Source of the DNA: RGVD01 sp040403075
Lineage (GTDB): Bacteria > Bacteroidota > Bacteroidia > UKL13-3
Direction: 5' to 3'
DNA length: 64,000 nt
NCBI GenBank assembly: GCA_040403075.1
Contig: JBBALJ010000008.1
Coordinates: 1-64,000 of the forward strand
The notes below the pieces were generated by a model, which saw nothing but the letters and a program-made list of their open reading frames with translations, was not told the DNA's origin and searched no databases. Below are positions 35,368-44,237 of the stretch, in pieces. How positions within the stretch are numbered: position 1 is the first letter of the stretch; each line of letters begins with the position of its first letter. The position numbers and the translations under genes were made by a program.

Positions 35368-36789
35368 CTATTCGCTTCTGAAATTTTTTACAAATGCCAA
35401 TAGCCTAGCTTCGTCAAAAGATTTGGCCATAAACTGCAAACCAATAGGCATGTTATCATTATCAAACCCATTAGGAATAGAAATGGCCGCACAGCCAGCA
35501 ATATTAGCGTGTACAGTAAATATATCTGCTAAGTACATTGCCAATGGATCGTCTGATTTTTCACCAATTTTAAAAGCAGTTGTTGGCGAGGTTGGCGACA
35601 TAATGAAATCGAATTGTGAAAAAATCTCATCAGTTTTTTGCTTCACCAAGTTTCTTACTTTTTGTGCTTTGGTGTAGTAAGCATCATAGTATCCTGCACT
35701 TAGCACAAAGGTACCTAGCATGATTCTACGTTTTACTTCCGAACCAAAACCCTCAGAGCGTGATTTACGAATGGTGCTCTCAAAATCGTGGGCATTGCTG
35801 CTTCTGAATCCATAATGCATACCCGCAAAGCGAGCCAAATTGGATGAGGCTTCTGCCGTGGTAAGGGTATAGTAAACAGGTATCATTTTGTCGAGCATAT
35901 CAAAACTAACTGGTTCAACGTTATGACCTTGAGCACGCAATTCTTCGATAGACTTTTCAATATTTGCTTTTACTTCAGGCTGAAGTCCATCCATTTCGAT
36001 GGTTTCTTTTATATAAGCAATTTTTAGTTTCTGTTCGCTAACACTAGCTTGGCTATATGCATCAACAGGCTTATCTGAAGAGGTTGCATCATATTCATCA
36101 GACCCCGAAATTACTTCAAGCAATATTTGTGCATCATCTACACTTTTGGTAATTGGTCCAATAATATCAAATGATGAGGCATAGGCTATTAAACCCCATC
36201 TAGAAATACGGCCGTAGGTAGGTTTTAGTCCATACACACCACAGAAACCTGCAGGCTGTCTTACGCTTCCTCCAGTATCGCTTCCTAGAGCAGCCAAACA
36301 TAAATCTGCTTGCACAGCCACAGCGCATCCTCCTGAGCTTCCACCTGAAACTTTGGTATTGTCTGCATCGTTTAAAACTGCACCATATGCCGAATTTTCG
36401 TTGGATGCCCCCATAGCAAACTCATCACAATTAAGTCTTCCAATGATGATAGCATCTTCTGACAAAATTCTTTCAACAGCAGTGGCAGAATAGATAGAAG
36501 TAAATCCTTCTAGTATTTTAGAAGAGGCAGAAACTTTATGTCCTTGGTAGCAAAGATTGTCCTTAAGTCCAATGACCATTCCGGCTAATTTTCCAGCTTT
36601 TCCCTCTTTTATTTTTTGTTGAATTTCGATGGCAGCACTTTTAGCATCTTCAGTAAATACCTCTAAAAAGGCATTAAGATGCTTTTTATCTTCAATGTTT
36701 TTCAGGTAATATTCAACTAATTGAGGTAAACTAATTTTGTCAGATTTTATATCTGATTGTATACTTTGTAAGTGGGTGTATCTTTCCAA
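35368..36789 (-). CDS. gatA: Glutamyl-tRNA(Gln) amidotransferase subunit A
   Basis: Amidase subunit of the GatCAB complex, which converts Glu-tRNA(Gln) to Gln-tRNA(Gln). The catalytic Ser-cisSer-Lys set is visible: Lys in VIGLKDNLCYQG, the Gly/Ser motif VSGGSSGGCAVAVQAD and the nucleophile region GSDTGGSVRQPAGFCG, followed by YGLKPTYGRISRWG. I choose the TTG at 36789 (start LERYTHLQSIQ), which gives 473 residues and the usual family N-terminus. A TTG at 36843 gives 491 residues but lies inside the terminator hairpin that follows tatA. There is no ATG near the correct start. gatB and gatC are not in the window. Confidence 0.93.
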   Translation of the reverse strand: MERYTHLQSIQSDIKSDKISLPQLVEYYLKNIEDKKHLNAFLEVFTEDAKSAAIEIQQKIKEGKAGKLAGMVIGLKDNLCYQGHKVSASSKILEGFTSIYSATAVERILSEDAIIIGRLNCDEFAMGASNENSAYGAVLNDADNTKVSGGSSGGCAVAVQADLCLAALGSDTGGSVRQPAGFCGVYGLKPTYGRISRWGLIAYASSFDIIGPITKSVDDAQILLEVISGSDEYDATSSDKPVDAYSQASVSEQKLKIAYIKETIEMDGLQPEVKANIEKSIEELRAQGHNVEPVSFDMLDKMIPVYYTLTTAEASSNLARFAGMHYGFRSSNAHDFESTIRKSRSEGFGSEVKRRIMLGTFVLSAGYYDAYYTKAQKVRNLVKQKTDEIFSQFDFIMSPTSPTTAFKIGEKSDDPLAMYLADIFTVHANIAGCAAISIPNGFDNDNMPIGLQFMAKSFDEARLLAFVKNFRSE

Positions 36790-36793
36790 TTGA

Positions 36794-36801
36794 ATGTATG
36801 T
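36794..36801 (-). promoter_or_regulatory. Candidate -7 element of gatA
   Basis: TACATTCA on the minus strand resembles TAnnTTTG and lies 4 nt before the TTG chosen as the gatA start, with TTTA 19 nt upstream of it. The spacing equals that of purD. Confidence 0.35.
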
Positions 36802-36814
36802 TTTTGCTTGGTTA

Positions 36815-36890
36815 AAATAAAAAATGTCATTCCGCAAGAGCAAAACTAGTTGCTATGCAACAAAGTTTTAACGCCAACGGCATGACATTT
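36815..36890 (-). terminator. Long hairpin terminator between tatA and gatA
   Basis: On the minus strand AAATGTCAT (36890-36882) pairs with ATGACATTT (36830-36822), CCG with CGG inside, and a nested part pairs AAAACT with AGTTTT around GTTGC-ATA-GCAAC. A T-rich run (TTTTTATTTT) follows the outer stem. It ends the tatA transcript 21 nt after its stop. Confidence 0.7.
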
Positions 36891-36910
36891 ATTTAATACT
36901 GTTTTTAAAG

Positions 36911-37105
36911 CTATTCTGCTTTTTTCTCTTTTTCTTTGTCTTTCATGCCATCTTCTATTTGTTGTTTAACATTGCTTTTTGCATCGTTAAACTCACGCAC
37001 TCCTTGGCCAATACCACGAAGTAATTCAGGAATTTTTTTACCTCCAAATAATAGAAGAATAACCAATAGAATTACAATTAATTCGCTTCCGCCTAATCCA
37101 AACAT
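36911..37105 (-). CDS. tatA: Twin-arginine translocase subunit TatA/E
   Basis: A 64-residue protein with the TatA plan: short N-terminus with GGSE (residues 5-8), one transmembrane helix (about 8-22), the FGGKKIPELLRGIG hinge and amphipathic helix, and a charged tail rich in Lys, Glu and Asp. It would form the pore that exports folded proteins with twin-arginine signals. tatC is not in the window. It has a full -7 consensus upstream and a terminator downstream, so it can be a single-gene unit. Confidence 0.93.
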   Translation of the reverse strand: MFGLGGSELIVILLVILLLFGGKKIPELLRGIGQGVREFNDAKSNVKQQIEDGMKDKEKEKKAE

Positions 37106-37125
37106 AATTTTTTAAGTTTAAGAGG

Positions 37126-37133
37126 CAAATGTA
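37126..37133 (-). promoter_or_regulatory. -7 element of tatA
   Basis: TACATTTG on the minus strand is a full match to the Bacteroidota -7 consensus, 20 nt before the ATG at 37105. Confidence 0.5.
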
Positions 37134-37244
37134 AATTATATTTTCATTTTTTTATGATGATGTTTTCCCATGCTTTTAAAAAAAATTGCAAAACCTTTTC
37201 AATATTAAAAAGTATTTAATTTCATTTGCCTAAAAGGAAATGAT

Positions 37245-38792
37245 ATGCTTGTAAGAACTTTTGGAAGTGCGGTGTATGGGGTAAATGCTATTAATGTAAC
37301 TATTGAAGTAAATGTAGCTGAAGGAAATGGTGTTGGCTATTTTTTGGTTGGCTTGCCTGATAATGCAGTGAAAGAAAGTCAGCACCGAATTGAGACGGCT
37401 TTAAAGAATAATCATTACCGCATCCCTCGACAAAAGATAGTGGTGAACATGGCTCCTGCTGATATTCGCAAGGAAGGTTCTGCTTATGATTTGCCTATTG
37501 CCATTGGCTATTTGGCTGCAAGTGGGCAGTTGAATGGTGACGATATTGATAAATACATAATAATGGGGGAGTTGAGTTTGGATGGTTACCTCAAACCCAT
37601 AAAAGGCGCTTTGCCTATTGCTGTTCAAGCTCGAAAGGAAGGATTCAAAGGCTTTATTTTACCTAAAGAAAATGCGAGAGAAGCGGCTATAGTTAACAAC
37701 CTCAATGTTTATGGTGCTAATCATATTAGAGAGGTGATTGAATTTTTTAATGGAGATGAAAGTCACCTTGAGAAATTTGAAATTGATACCCGGGCTGAGT
37801 TTAACAACAATATTCAAAATTTAGATAATGATTTTGCTGATGTGAAAGGTCAAGAAAACATCAAACGCTCACTCGAAATAGCTGCTGCAGGCGGGCACAA
37901 TGCCATATTGATTGGCCCTCCAGGGTCAGGAAAAACCATGTTGGCCAAGAGAATCCCAAGTATTTTACCACCTTTAACACTTCATGAAGCACTTGAAACC
38001 ACCAAGATTCATTCCGTTGCAGGAAGGTTAACGAAAAACTCATCTTTGGTTTATAATCGTCCTTTTCGCGCTCCGCATCACACCATTTCTGATATTGCAT
38101 TGGTAGGAGGGGGCAATAACCCTCAACCGGGGGAAATATCATTGGCACATAATGGTGTTTTGTTTTTGGATGAATTACCTGAATTTAAAAGGACTGTGCT
38201 CGAAGTGATGCGCCAACCCCTTGAAGAAAGAAGAGTTACTATTTCAAGGGCTAAGTTTTCAATAGAATATCCAACGAGTTTCATGCTGATTGCAGCTATG
38301 AATCCATGCCCTTGTGGCTATTACAATCACCCCGAAAAAGAATGTGTTTGTGCCCCAGGAACAGTTCAAAAATATTTAAACAAGGTATCAGGTCCTTTGC
38401 TTGATAGGATTGATATACATGTGGAAGTTACACCTGTAAACTTTGACCAATTATCTGACACCCGCAAGGCCGAACCGAGCAGCCTCATTCGTGATAGGGT
38501 GATGAAAGCAAGAGAAATTCAAAGCAAAAGATTTGAAAATAATCCAGAAATTTATTGCAATGCCCAAATGAGTAGCACACAAGTGCGTGAAATGTGTCAG
38601 ATTAACGCTGTTTCGCAAAACCTACTTAAAACAGCTATGAATAAGCTTCAATTGTCGGCAAGAGCTTATGACAGAATATTAAAGGTTGCTCGTACCATTG
38701 CAGATTTGGCCGAAAGTGATGAGATAAAAGTGGAACATTTAGCGGAGGCCATTCAATACCGCAGTTTAGATAGAGAAACATGGGCCGGCTAG
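37245..38792 (+). CDS. ComM/YifB-family Mg-chelatase-like ATPase
   Basis: A 515-residue AAA+ protein. The N-terminal part (about 1-170) is the Lon-protease-like ChlI domain (GLPDNAVKESQHRI, NMAPADIRKEGSAYDLPIA, GELSLDG). The ATPase domain has Walker A IGPPGSGKTMLAK near 223, Walker B GVLFLDELPEF near 305 and the conserved FRAPHHTISD; a Cys-rich insert (NPCPCGYYNHPEKECVC) near 350 looks zinc-binding. The family includes ComM, a hexameric helicase that helps branch migration during natural transformation. That role is likely but not shown here. The gene stands alone, divergent from tatA. Confidence 0.92.
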   Translation: MLVRTFGSAVYGVNAINVTIEVNVAEGNGVGYFLVGLPDNAVKESQHRIETALKNNHYRIPRQKIVVNMAPADIRKEGSAYDLPIAIGYLAASGQLNGDDIDKYIIMGELSLDGYLKPIKGALPIAVQARKEGFKGFILPKENAREAAIVNNLNVYGANHIREVIEFFNGDESHLEKFEIDTRAEFNNNIQNLDNDFADVKGQENIKRSLEIAAAGGHNAILIGPPGSGKTMLAKRIPSILPPLTLHEALETTKIHSVAGRLTKNSSLVYNRPFRAPHHTISDIALVGGGNNPQPGEISLAHNGVLFLDELPEFKRTVLEVMRQPLEERRVTISRAKFSIEYPTSFMLIAAMNPCPCGYYNHPEKECVCAPGTVQKYLNKVSGPLLDRIDIHVEVTPVNFDQLSDTRKAEPSSLIRDRVMKAREIQSKRFENNPEIYCNAQMSSTQVREMCQINAVSQNLLKTAMNKLQLSARAYDRILKVARTIADLAESDEIKVEHLAEAIQYRSLDRETWAG

Positions 38793-38910
38793 CTTGACTA
38801 TCAAGGTTTATCAATTACATTGATAACAATCAACTGCGCACTAACTGCTTATTAATAGACACCTGTGTGAAAAAACTAGTTTACACATGTGCATTTTTAT
38901 AAAATTTGTT

Positions 38911-38918
38911 TAGGTTTG
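38911..38918 (+). promoter_or_regulatory. -7 element deciding the start of the dehydrogenase gene
   Basis: TAGGTTTG matches TAnnTTTG, with TGTG 19 nt upstream. It lies downstream of an in-frame TTG at 38906, so the real start must be the ATG at 38948. Confidence 0.5.
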
Positions 38919-38947
38919 CCTCACTATACAAAAAAATCATACACACT

Positions 38948-40228
38948 ATGTCTCAAAAAGATAATGTAATTAAACATGGCTCAGAAAACCCTTTCGAGTC
39001 GATGAAAAAAAGATTTGATGTTGCAGCAAAAATCATTGGCTTGGATGAAAGCGATTACAATGTTTTAATAGCTCCACAAAAAGCCGTGATAGTAAATATA
39101 CCAGTTACTATGGACGATGGCAAGGTTAAAGTTTTTGAAGGTTTCCGTGTTGTTCACAACGCAAACTTAGGTCCTTCAAAAGGTGGTATCCGTTATAGCA
39201 TGGATGTGCATTTGGATGAGGTGAAAGCCTTAGCTGCATGGATGACATGGAAATGTGCCGTTGTAGGTATTCCTTATGGTGGTGGTAAAGGTGGTATCAA
39301 ATGTGATCCACGTAGCATGAGCAAAGGTGAATTAGAAAGAATGACCAGAGCATACACTGATTTAATGGTGGATGTTTTCGGACCAGATAAAGATATCCCT
39401 GCACCAGACATGGGAACAGGCCAACAAGAAATGGCTTGGATTATGGATGAGTACAGCAAATTAGTTGGAAAGTCTTCTCCAGCTGTAGTAACTGGCAAAC
39501 CATTGGTATTAGGTGGTTCATTAGGTCGTGTTGAAGCAACAGGTCGTGGTGTAATGGTTTCTACACGTTCAGCATTGAGCAAATTAGGTATCAGCCCTGT
39601 GGGAGCTACTTGTGCTGTTCAAGGTTTTGGTAATGTGGGTTCAATATCAGCTAAACTTTTGGCTCAACAAGGCATGAAAGTATTAGCTATTTCTGATGTT
39701 ACAGGAGGTTATTACAATCCTGAAGGTTTAAATATTGATGAGGCTATTGATTACCGTGATAACAACAAAGGTACTTTAGAAGGATACAAAGGTGGAAGCA
39801 GAATTACCAATGAAGAATTACTTGAGTTAGATGTTCAAGTGCTTGTTCCTGCTGCTATGGAAGATCAAATTACTGCCGAAAATGCAGATAGAATAAAAGC
39901 TAAATTAATTGTTGAAGGCGCAAATGGTCCAACTTCAAGTAGTGCTGATGATATCTTACATAAAAAAGGTATTTTGGTTGTTCCAGATATTTTGGCTAAT
40001 GCAGGTGGTGTAACGGTAAGTTACTTTGAGTGGGTACAAAATCGTTTAGGTTATTTTTGGACTGAAGAGCGTGTATATCGAAGAGCTGATCGTGTTATGA
40101 AACAGGCTTTCGAAGGTGTTTACTCCGCTTCACTTGAGCACAATTGCAGCATGCGTATTGGTGCATATTGTGTGGCTATTAAAAAAGTTGCTGAAGTAGA
40201 AAAATTAAGAGGTAAATTCGGTTTATAG
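38948..40228 (+). CDS. Glutamate-type (Glu/Leu/Phe/Val) dehydrogenase
   Basis: Oxidative deamination of an amino acid, most likely L-glutamate to 2-oxoglutarate and ammonia with NAD(P). From the ATG at 38948 it has 426 residues, the length of hexameric small glutamate dehydrogenases. Motifs: NLGPSKGGIRY near 67, GIPYGGGKGGIKCDP near 107 with the catalytic Lys, APDMGTG near 152 with the catalytic Asp and the coenzyme loop GFGNVGSISA near 220. Substrate choice within the family is inferred from length and from PYGGGKGG. A long hairpin follows, separating it from psd. Confidence 0.93.
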   Translation: MSQKDNVIKHGSENPFESMKKRFDVAAKIIGLDESDYNVLIAPQKAVIVNIPVTMDDGKVKVFEGFRVVHNANLGPSKGGIRYSMDVHLDEVKALAAWMTWKCAVVGIPYGGGKGGIKCDPRSMSKGELERMTRAYTDLMVDVFGPDKDIPAPDMGTGQQEMAWIMDEYSKLVGKSSPAVVTGKPLVLGGSLGRVEATGRGVMVSTRSALSKLGISPVGATCAVQGFGNVGSISAKLLAQQGMKVLAISDVTGGYYNPEGLNIDEAIDYRDNNKGTLEGYKGGSRITNEELLELDVQVLVPAAMEDQITAENADRIKAKLIVEGANGPTSSSADDILHKKGILVVPDILANAGGVTVSYFEWVQNRLGYFWTEERVYRRADRVMKQAFEGVYSASLEHNCSMRIGAYCVAIKKVAEVEKLRGKFGL

Positions 40229-40248
40229 TAAAATTACCTAATCTCGTG

Positions 40249-40285
40249 ACGCGGAGATTCAAATTACAATTTGGATGCTCCGCGT
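40249..40285 (+). terminator. Long hairpin between dehydrogenase and psd
   Basis: ACGCGGAG (40249-40256) pairs with CTCCGCGT (40278-40285), and the inner arms TCAAATT and AATTTGG pair with one mismatch, leaving a 2-nt loop. TTCATTTAT follows. A terminator is likely, although the T tract is interrupted. Confidence 0.65.
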
Positions 40286-40316
40286 TTCATTTATAATAAA
40301 ATAAACAAATACAATT

Positions 40317-40961
40317 ATGCTACACAAAGAAGGAAAAGCCACGATTCTCATTACATTGATTGGCTTATTTATTTTGAATTTTGGGATTAGTTTCACAGGT
40401 ATTGAATGGTTACAGAATGTAATTATTTTCTTGTCCCTAGTGTTTTTAATCATTATTCTTCAATTTTTTAGAAACCCATCGGTAAGTATCAACAAAAATG
40501 AAAACCATGTTATTTCTCCAGCCGATGGAAAAGTAGTGGTTATTGAGGAAGTAGATGAACCTGAATTTTTTAATCAAAAAAGACTTCAAGTTTCGGTTTT
40601 TATGAGCCCTTTTAACGTGCATGTAAATCGCAACCCAATAGGTGGAATTGTAAAATATTTTAAGTATCACCCAGGACTTTACCTTGTAGCTTGGCATCCA
40701 AAATCATCAACAGAGAATGAAAGAACGACTACCGTAATTGAAGGTAAAAAAGCAACTATTCTTTTCCGTCAAATTGCTGGGGCGTTGGCTAAACGCATTG
40801 TTTGGTATGTAAAAGAAGGACAACCTGTAGAGCAAGGTGATGAAATGGGCTTTATTAAATTTGGTTCAAGGGTAGATATTTTCTTGCCATTAGATGCCAA
40901 AGTGAAAGTGGAGTTAAATCAGAAGGTAAAGGGGGGCAAAACTATTTTAGCTGAAATTTAA
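40317..40961 (+). CDS. psd: Phosphatidylserine decarboxylase proenzyme
   Basis: Makes phosphatidylethanolamine from phosphatidylserine at the inner membrane. The 214-residue length is that of the short bacterial class. An N-terminal hydrophobic hairpin (about residues 10-55) anchors it. Conserved segments are VISPADGKVVVIEEV near 62, FMSPFNVHVNRNPIGG near 97 and QIAGALAKRIV near 150. The self-cleavage site is FGSRVD, where Ser184 would become the pyruvoyl group. No pssA lies next to it. It is flanked by a hairpin upstream and the small secreted peptide gene downstream. Confidence 0.9.
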   Translation: MLHKEGKATILITLIGLFILNFGISFTGIEWLQNVIIFLSLVFLIIILQFFRNPSVSINKNENHVISPADGKVVVIEEVDEPEFFNQKRLQVSVFMSPFNVHVNRNPIGGIVKYFKYHPGLYLVAWHPKSSTENERTTTVIEGKKATILFRQIAGALAKRIVWYVKEGQPVEQGDEMGFIKFGSRVDIFLPLDAKVKVELNQKVKGGKTILAEI

Positions 40962-41005
40962 CCCTTTGATTACATACCACCCTTTTATTTTTAGAATTTA
41001 ATAAT

Positions 41006-41013
41006 ACATTTGT
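41006..41013 (+). promoter_or_regulatory. -7 element of the Cys/Lys-rich peptide gene
   Basis: TACATTTG is a full match to TAnnTTTG, 22 nt before the ATG at 41036, with a TTTT run about 18-19 nt upstream. Confidence 0.5.
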
Positions 41014-41035
41014 TAAACAATTAATTAATCAAAAC

Positions 41036-41341
41036 ATGAAAAAACTAGTAGTATTATCAGCATTTTTAGTGTTCGCATACGTTGGTGCTCATGCGCAAAA
41101 CAAGCCTGTTAGTGTAACTAACTCAAGTCAAAAAGTTGAAGCGGTTGCTGAAGAGTCAGGTGAGAATGAGAAGCCAGTAAAAATGGAAGCTAAGAAAGAA
41201 TGCAGCGATAAAAACAAAAAAGAGTGCCATGATAAAAAAGGTGCTAAATCAAAAAAATCTTGTTGCTCAGCAGACAAATCTAAAAAGGAATGCGGAGACA
41301 AAAAGAAAGCTGAAGAATCAGAGCACAACGAAACAAAATAA
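41036..41341 (+). CDS. Small secreted Cys/Lys-rich protein
   Basis: A 101-residue protein with a clear signal peptide (MKKLVVLSAFLVFAYVGAHA, then Q). The mature part has an acidic segment and then a run dominated by Lys, with Cys in KKECSDKNKKECHDKK, KKSCCSADK and KKECGDKKK: five cysteines and two histidines in about 60 residues. No family is recognised; metal or sulfide binding is a guess from composition. It has its own promoter and a strong terminator, so it is an independent gene and not a by-product of low complexity. Confidence 0.7.
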   Translation: MKKLVVLSAFLVFAYVGAHAQNKPVSVTNSSQKVEAVAEESGENEKPVKMEAKKECSDKNKKECHDKKGAKSKKSCCSADKSKKECGDKKKAEESEHNETK

Positions 41342-41361
41342 TTTTTGTTAGATGATATGAA

Positions 41362-41396
41362 AAAGTCCGAATTGCTAATGCAGTCGGACTTTTTTA
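41362..41396. terminator. Bidirectional terminator
   Basis: AAAGTCCGA (41362-41370) pairs with TCGGACTTT (41384-41392), with T runs on both sides. It serves the small secreted protein gene and the convergent PAS/GAF gene, whose stop codon it touches. Confidence 0.85.
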
Positions 41397-44072
41397 ATGA
41401 CTTTTTTGTTGGGTATTTTGCACAATTGATTTAATGATTGTATCAAACTCATGTGCAGAATCTAAAATGTGTTTTAGCAATTGTCTTGTATTTTCGTCTA
41501 ATTTGTTTTCATAATTTAGTAAATTAATTAGACCCATCATTCGAGCCAATGGTGCCCTTACCATGTGCGATTGTGTCCAAGCAATTTCACTAAGTTTTTG
41601 TTTTTGTTCTTCAATGGCATTTAGGTACTCGAAATTTTCGGTAATATCAGTCATAAAATTCAATGCTGCCGGTTGGCCATTCCAATTAATCACAATGCCA
41701 CTCATTTCTATCCATCTTATGCTTGAGTCTTTGGCTATAATCCTATATTGAAATTTTGATATAGTATTATCTTCAGCGATGCGTTTAAGGTAGTTTTTTC
41801 TCACAAGCATCCTATCCTCTTTATAAACATAGTCTAAAAATGGAACCTTCATAAGTTCATCTTCAGTTCTACCCATCAACTTTAAAACAACTGAATTTAC
41901 AAATTTCAGATGACTTCCTTGGGCGACTACAATACCCTCGTTGGTAGACTCAATAAGTTGCCTATATTTTTTTTCACTTTTATTTAATTCATCAACTGCA
42001 TATTTGTTTTCAGTAATATCCTCGAATGACCAAACTCTTCCTTTAGGTTCAGCATCAATATACATGGGTTTTGATATACGTTTGAATATTCTACCATCTT
42101 TAAAATAAATTTCATCAAGACTTTCAGCAAAAGGCTTTGCATATAAGTCATTAACCTTTGCTAAAAAATCTTCAGGTTGAGTTAATTGATGTAGAATAAA
42201 TGTAAGTAGTTTGGTGTCATCATTCGTAGATAAAATAACCTCTGGAATTTGCCACAATTCTGAAAACTTTTCATTTCTTTTAATAATAGAACCCTCGGAG
42301 TTCACCACCAAAATGCCATTATTGGTAGATTCTATGGTTGCATTTAGAATTGAATTTGTGTTTGTAAGTGTTTCTTCAAATGCCTTAGTTTCTGAAATAT
42401 CTCGTCCAACAGCAATTATCGCTTGCTTGCCAAAATAGCTACCCAAAGATAGATTTACTTCCTTTGGAAAAATCCTTCCATCTTTCGTGACGCCCCAAAA
42501 CTCAAAATTTTCCTTAGAACCTTTCCATGCATTTGCAATTGCTTCAATTATTCTGTCGAAATTATTTTTACCAGGTGCCGATAAAAATTCTGGTGTATTA
42601 CCAATAAAATATTCTTTAGGATATCCATATTTACTCACAACCGCATCGTTAACATCTAGAAAACAACCATTTTCATCTTGAATATATATCAATTCAGAAA
42701 TACTATTAAGTACACCTCGGTATGTTTTTTTTGATTTTTTGATTTCCTCTTCGGCTAATTTTCTTTCTGTTATATCAATAAAAGTGCAAACTACATTTAC
42801 AATATCGCCTTCTTCATTCAATTCTGGTTCAGCGTCCACCAATAGCCAAACCCTATCTTTTGTTTTGGGACGATAAACGCCCATCACCACCTTGTTTACC
42901 GACTTTTTGGTGGCAATGGCTTGGGGCACTGGATGTATTGCTCCGGGGAATTCACTACCATCCTCGTGAATTACATTCCAATTACTATCAAATGAAGTTT
43001 TTCCTAAAAGCTGATCTTCAGTTAAGCCAAGTAATTCCAATGCTTTTGGGTTACTTAGTATTATTTCGGCATTTGCTCCTTGGAGTAACACTCCCACATC
43101 CATATTATGGACCAAGGTTCTGAATTTCTTTTCACTTTCTTTTATCTGTTTATTTTTAAGATAGGTTTCAAAAATAATTTGAATCAGATGACCAGCTCTT
43201 TTAATGGTGTTTTCTTCCCGTGTATTAGGTAATTTGTGTTCCCGATAATAATTTGCAAAGGTGGCAATAACATTTCCATTTGAATCAATAATAGGTGTTG
43301 ACCAACAAGCTTTTAATTTAAATTGATCCGCAATTCCTCGGTACTTGAGCCATCTGAAGTCGGTATCAATATCACTAACAATAACTGTTTCTTTGGTATA
43401 GGCCGCAGTTCCACATGAGCCTTCATTTTCTCCAATTTCCAAACCGGAAATCATTTCTAAATATTCATGCGGAAGGCTAGGTGAGGCAAGTTCATACACG
43501 CGATTGTTTGAAACTTGCAAAATAGAGCATATCATGCCTGGATGTAATTGCTCTATTCCAAATAAGTAGGACTTAAAAACTTCTTTAATGTTTCGTTTTC
43601 CACTTGCATTCATTTCTAAAATTTCACGCTCAAGTGTTTCAAGCTCAATTAGATATTTATTCTCTGTAAAGTCTATAATGGTTTGAAGGATAAACTCAAC
43701 TTCATTTTTGTCATTCAGTATGGGGATGTTTTCAATTTCGGCAAACCTTTCATCAGACACACCAGTTTCATCATTAGGTCTAAAATATCGTTGGGCATTT
43801 ATTTTGTGGGCTTGTTTTGTTTTCAAAACAGTTTCAAGAGAAATCTTTAAGGCGGATTTATCTTCAATATAGGGTTGTGCTGGATTTACTGGGAATGCCT
43901 CAAATATGTTTTTCCCAATCCAATCTTCTTCTTTGGATAGGGTGTTTTTTAGGCAAATAGTATTAACATCTGCAATCGTGAAATGCGGTGAATTAGGCAG
44001 CAATAGGATACTATCAATAGGATATGATTTAAAAATTTTGCCTACTTTAATAATATCTGCCATCAAGCGCAT
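41394..44072 (-). CDS. PAS/GAF sensor ending at the H-box, without ATPase domain
   Basis: An 892-residue cytoplasmic sensor. An N-terminal PAS-like unit (to about 140, ending IIDFTENKYL) is followed by a GAF domain (about 145-310; GENEGSCGTAAYTKETVIVSD) and four PAS/PAC units ending in DITERK, DISETK, DITENK and DITENF. The last 65 residues are a HisKA-like dimerisation helix with His836 in QSHMVRAPLARM, and the protein then stops. No N, G1 or G2 box follows, so it cannot phosphorylate itself. The downstream sequence is a terminator, so this is not a recent frameshift. It may act as a phosphotransfer or dimerisation partner. Single gene. Confidence 0.88.
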   Translation of the reverse strand: MRLMADIIKVGKIFKSYPIDSILLLPNSPHFTIADVNTICLKNTLSKEEDWIGKNIFEAFPVNPAQPYIEDKSALKISLETVLKTKQAHKINAQRYFRPNDETGVSDERFAEIENIPILNDKNEVEFILQTIIDFTENKYLIELETLEREILEMNASGKRNIKEVFKSYLFGIEQLHPGMICSILQVSNNRVYELASPSLPHEYLEMISGLEIGENEGSCGTAAYTKETVIVSDIDTDFRWLKYRGIADQFKLKACWSTPIIDSNGNVIATFANYYREHKLPNTREENTIKRAGHLIQIIFETYLKNKQIKESEKKFRTLVHNMDVGVLLQGANAEIILSNPKALELLGLTEDQLLGKTSFDSNWNVIHEDGSEFPGAIHPVPQAIATKKSVNKVVMGVYRPKTKDRVWLLVDAEPELNEEGDIVNVVCTFIDITERKLAEEEIKKSKKTYRGVLNSISELIYIQDENGCFLDVNDAVVSKYGYPKEYFIGNTPEFLSAPGKNNFDRIIEAIANAWKGSKENFEFWGVTKDGRIFPKEVNLSLGSYFGKQAIIAVGRDISETKAFEETLTNTNSILNATIESTNNGILVVNSEGSIIKRNEKFSELWQIPEVILSTNDDTKLLTFILHQLTQPEDFLAKVNDLYAKPFAESLDEIYFKDGRIFKRISKPMYIDAEPKGRVWSFEDITENKYAVDELNKSEKKYRQLIESTNEGIVVAQGSHLKFVNSVVLKLMGRTEDELMKVPFLDYVYKEDRMLVRKNYLKRIAEDNTISKFQYRIIAKDSSIRWIEMSGIVINWNGQPAALNFMTDITENFEYLNAIEEQKQKLSEIAWTQSHMVRAPLARMMGLINLLNYENKLDENTRQLLKHILDSAHEFDTIIKSIVQNTQQKSH

Positions 44073-44188
44073 ATTAAATATTTAAGATTTATTTCAACAT
44101 TAACATTTCAATCATTCTCAATAACAAACATATAGTTTTTTAATCTAGATTATTGTAGTTAAATTTCTACCAATAAATTTAAATAAAA

Positions 44189-44216
44189 AAACCTGAGTCA
44201 TTTTATGACCCAGGTT
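44189..44216 (-). terminator. Terminator of the FKBP operon
   Basis: AAACCTGaGTCA (44189-44200) pairs with TGACcCAGGTTT (44205-44216), with one internal mismatch. On the minus strand TTTTTTA follows. It lies 22 nt after the stop of the FKBP gene. Confidence 0.8.
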
Positions 44217-44237
44217 TCTATTTTTAAATGATATTTT

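Noticed and set aside
38792..38905. Terminator hairpin after the ComM-like gene (CACCTGTGTGAAA / TTTACACATGTG)
   Set aside because: The arms pair imperfectly and no T tract follows; it may be chance in AT-rich sequence.
38906..38947. TTG start adding 14 residues to the dehydrogenase
   Set aside because: It precedes the TAGGTTTG element and the added residues do not match the family.
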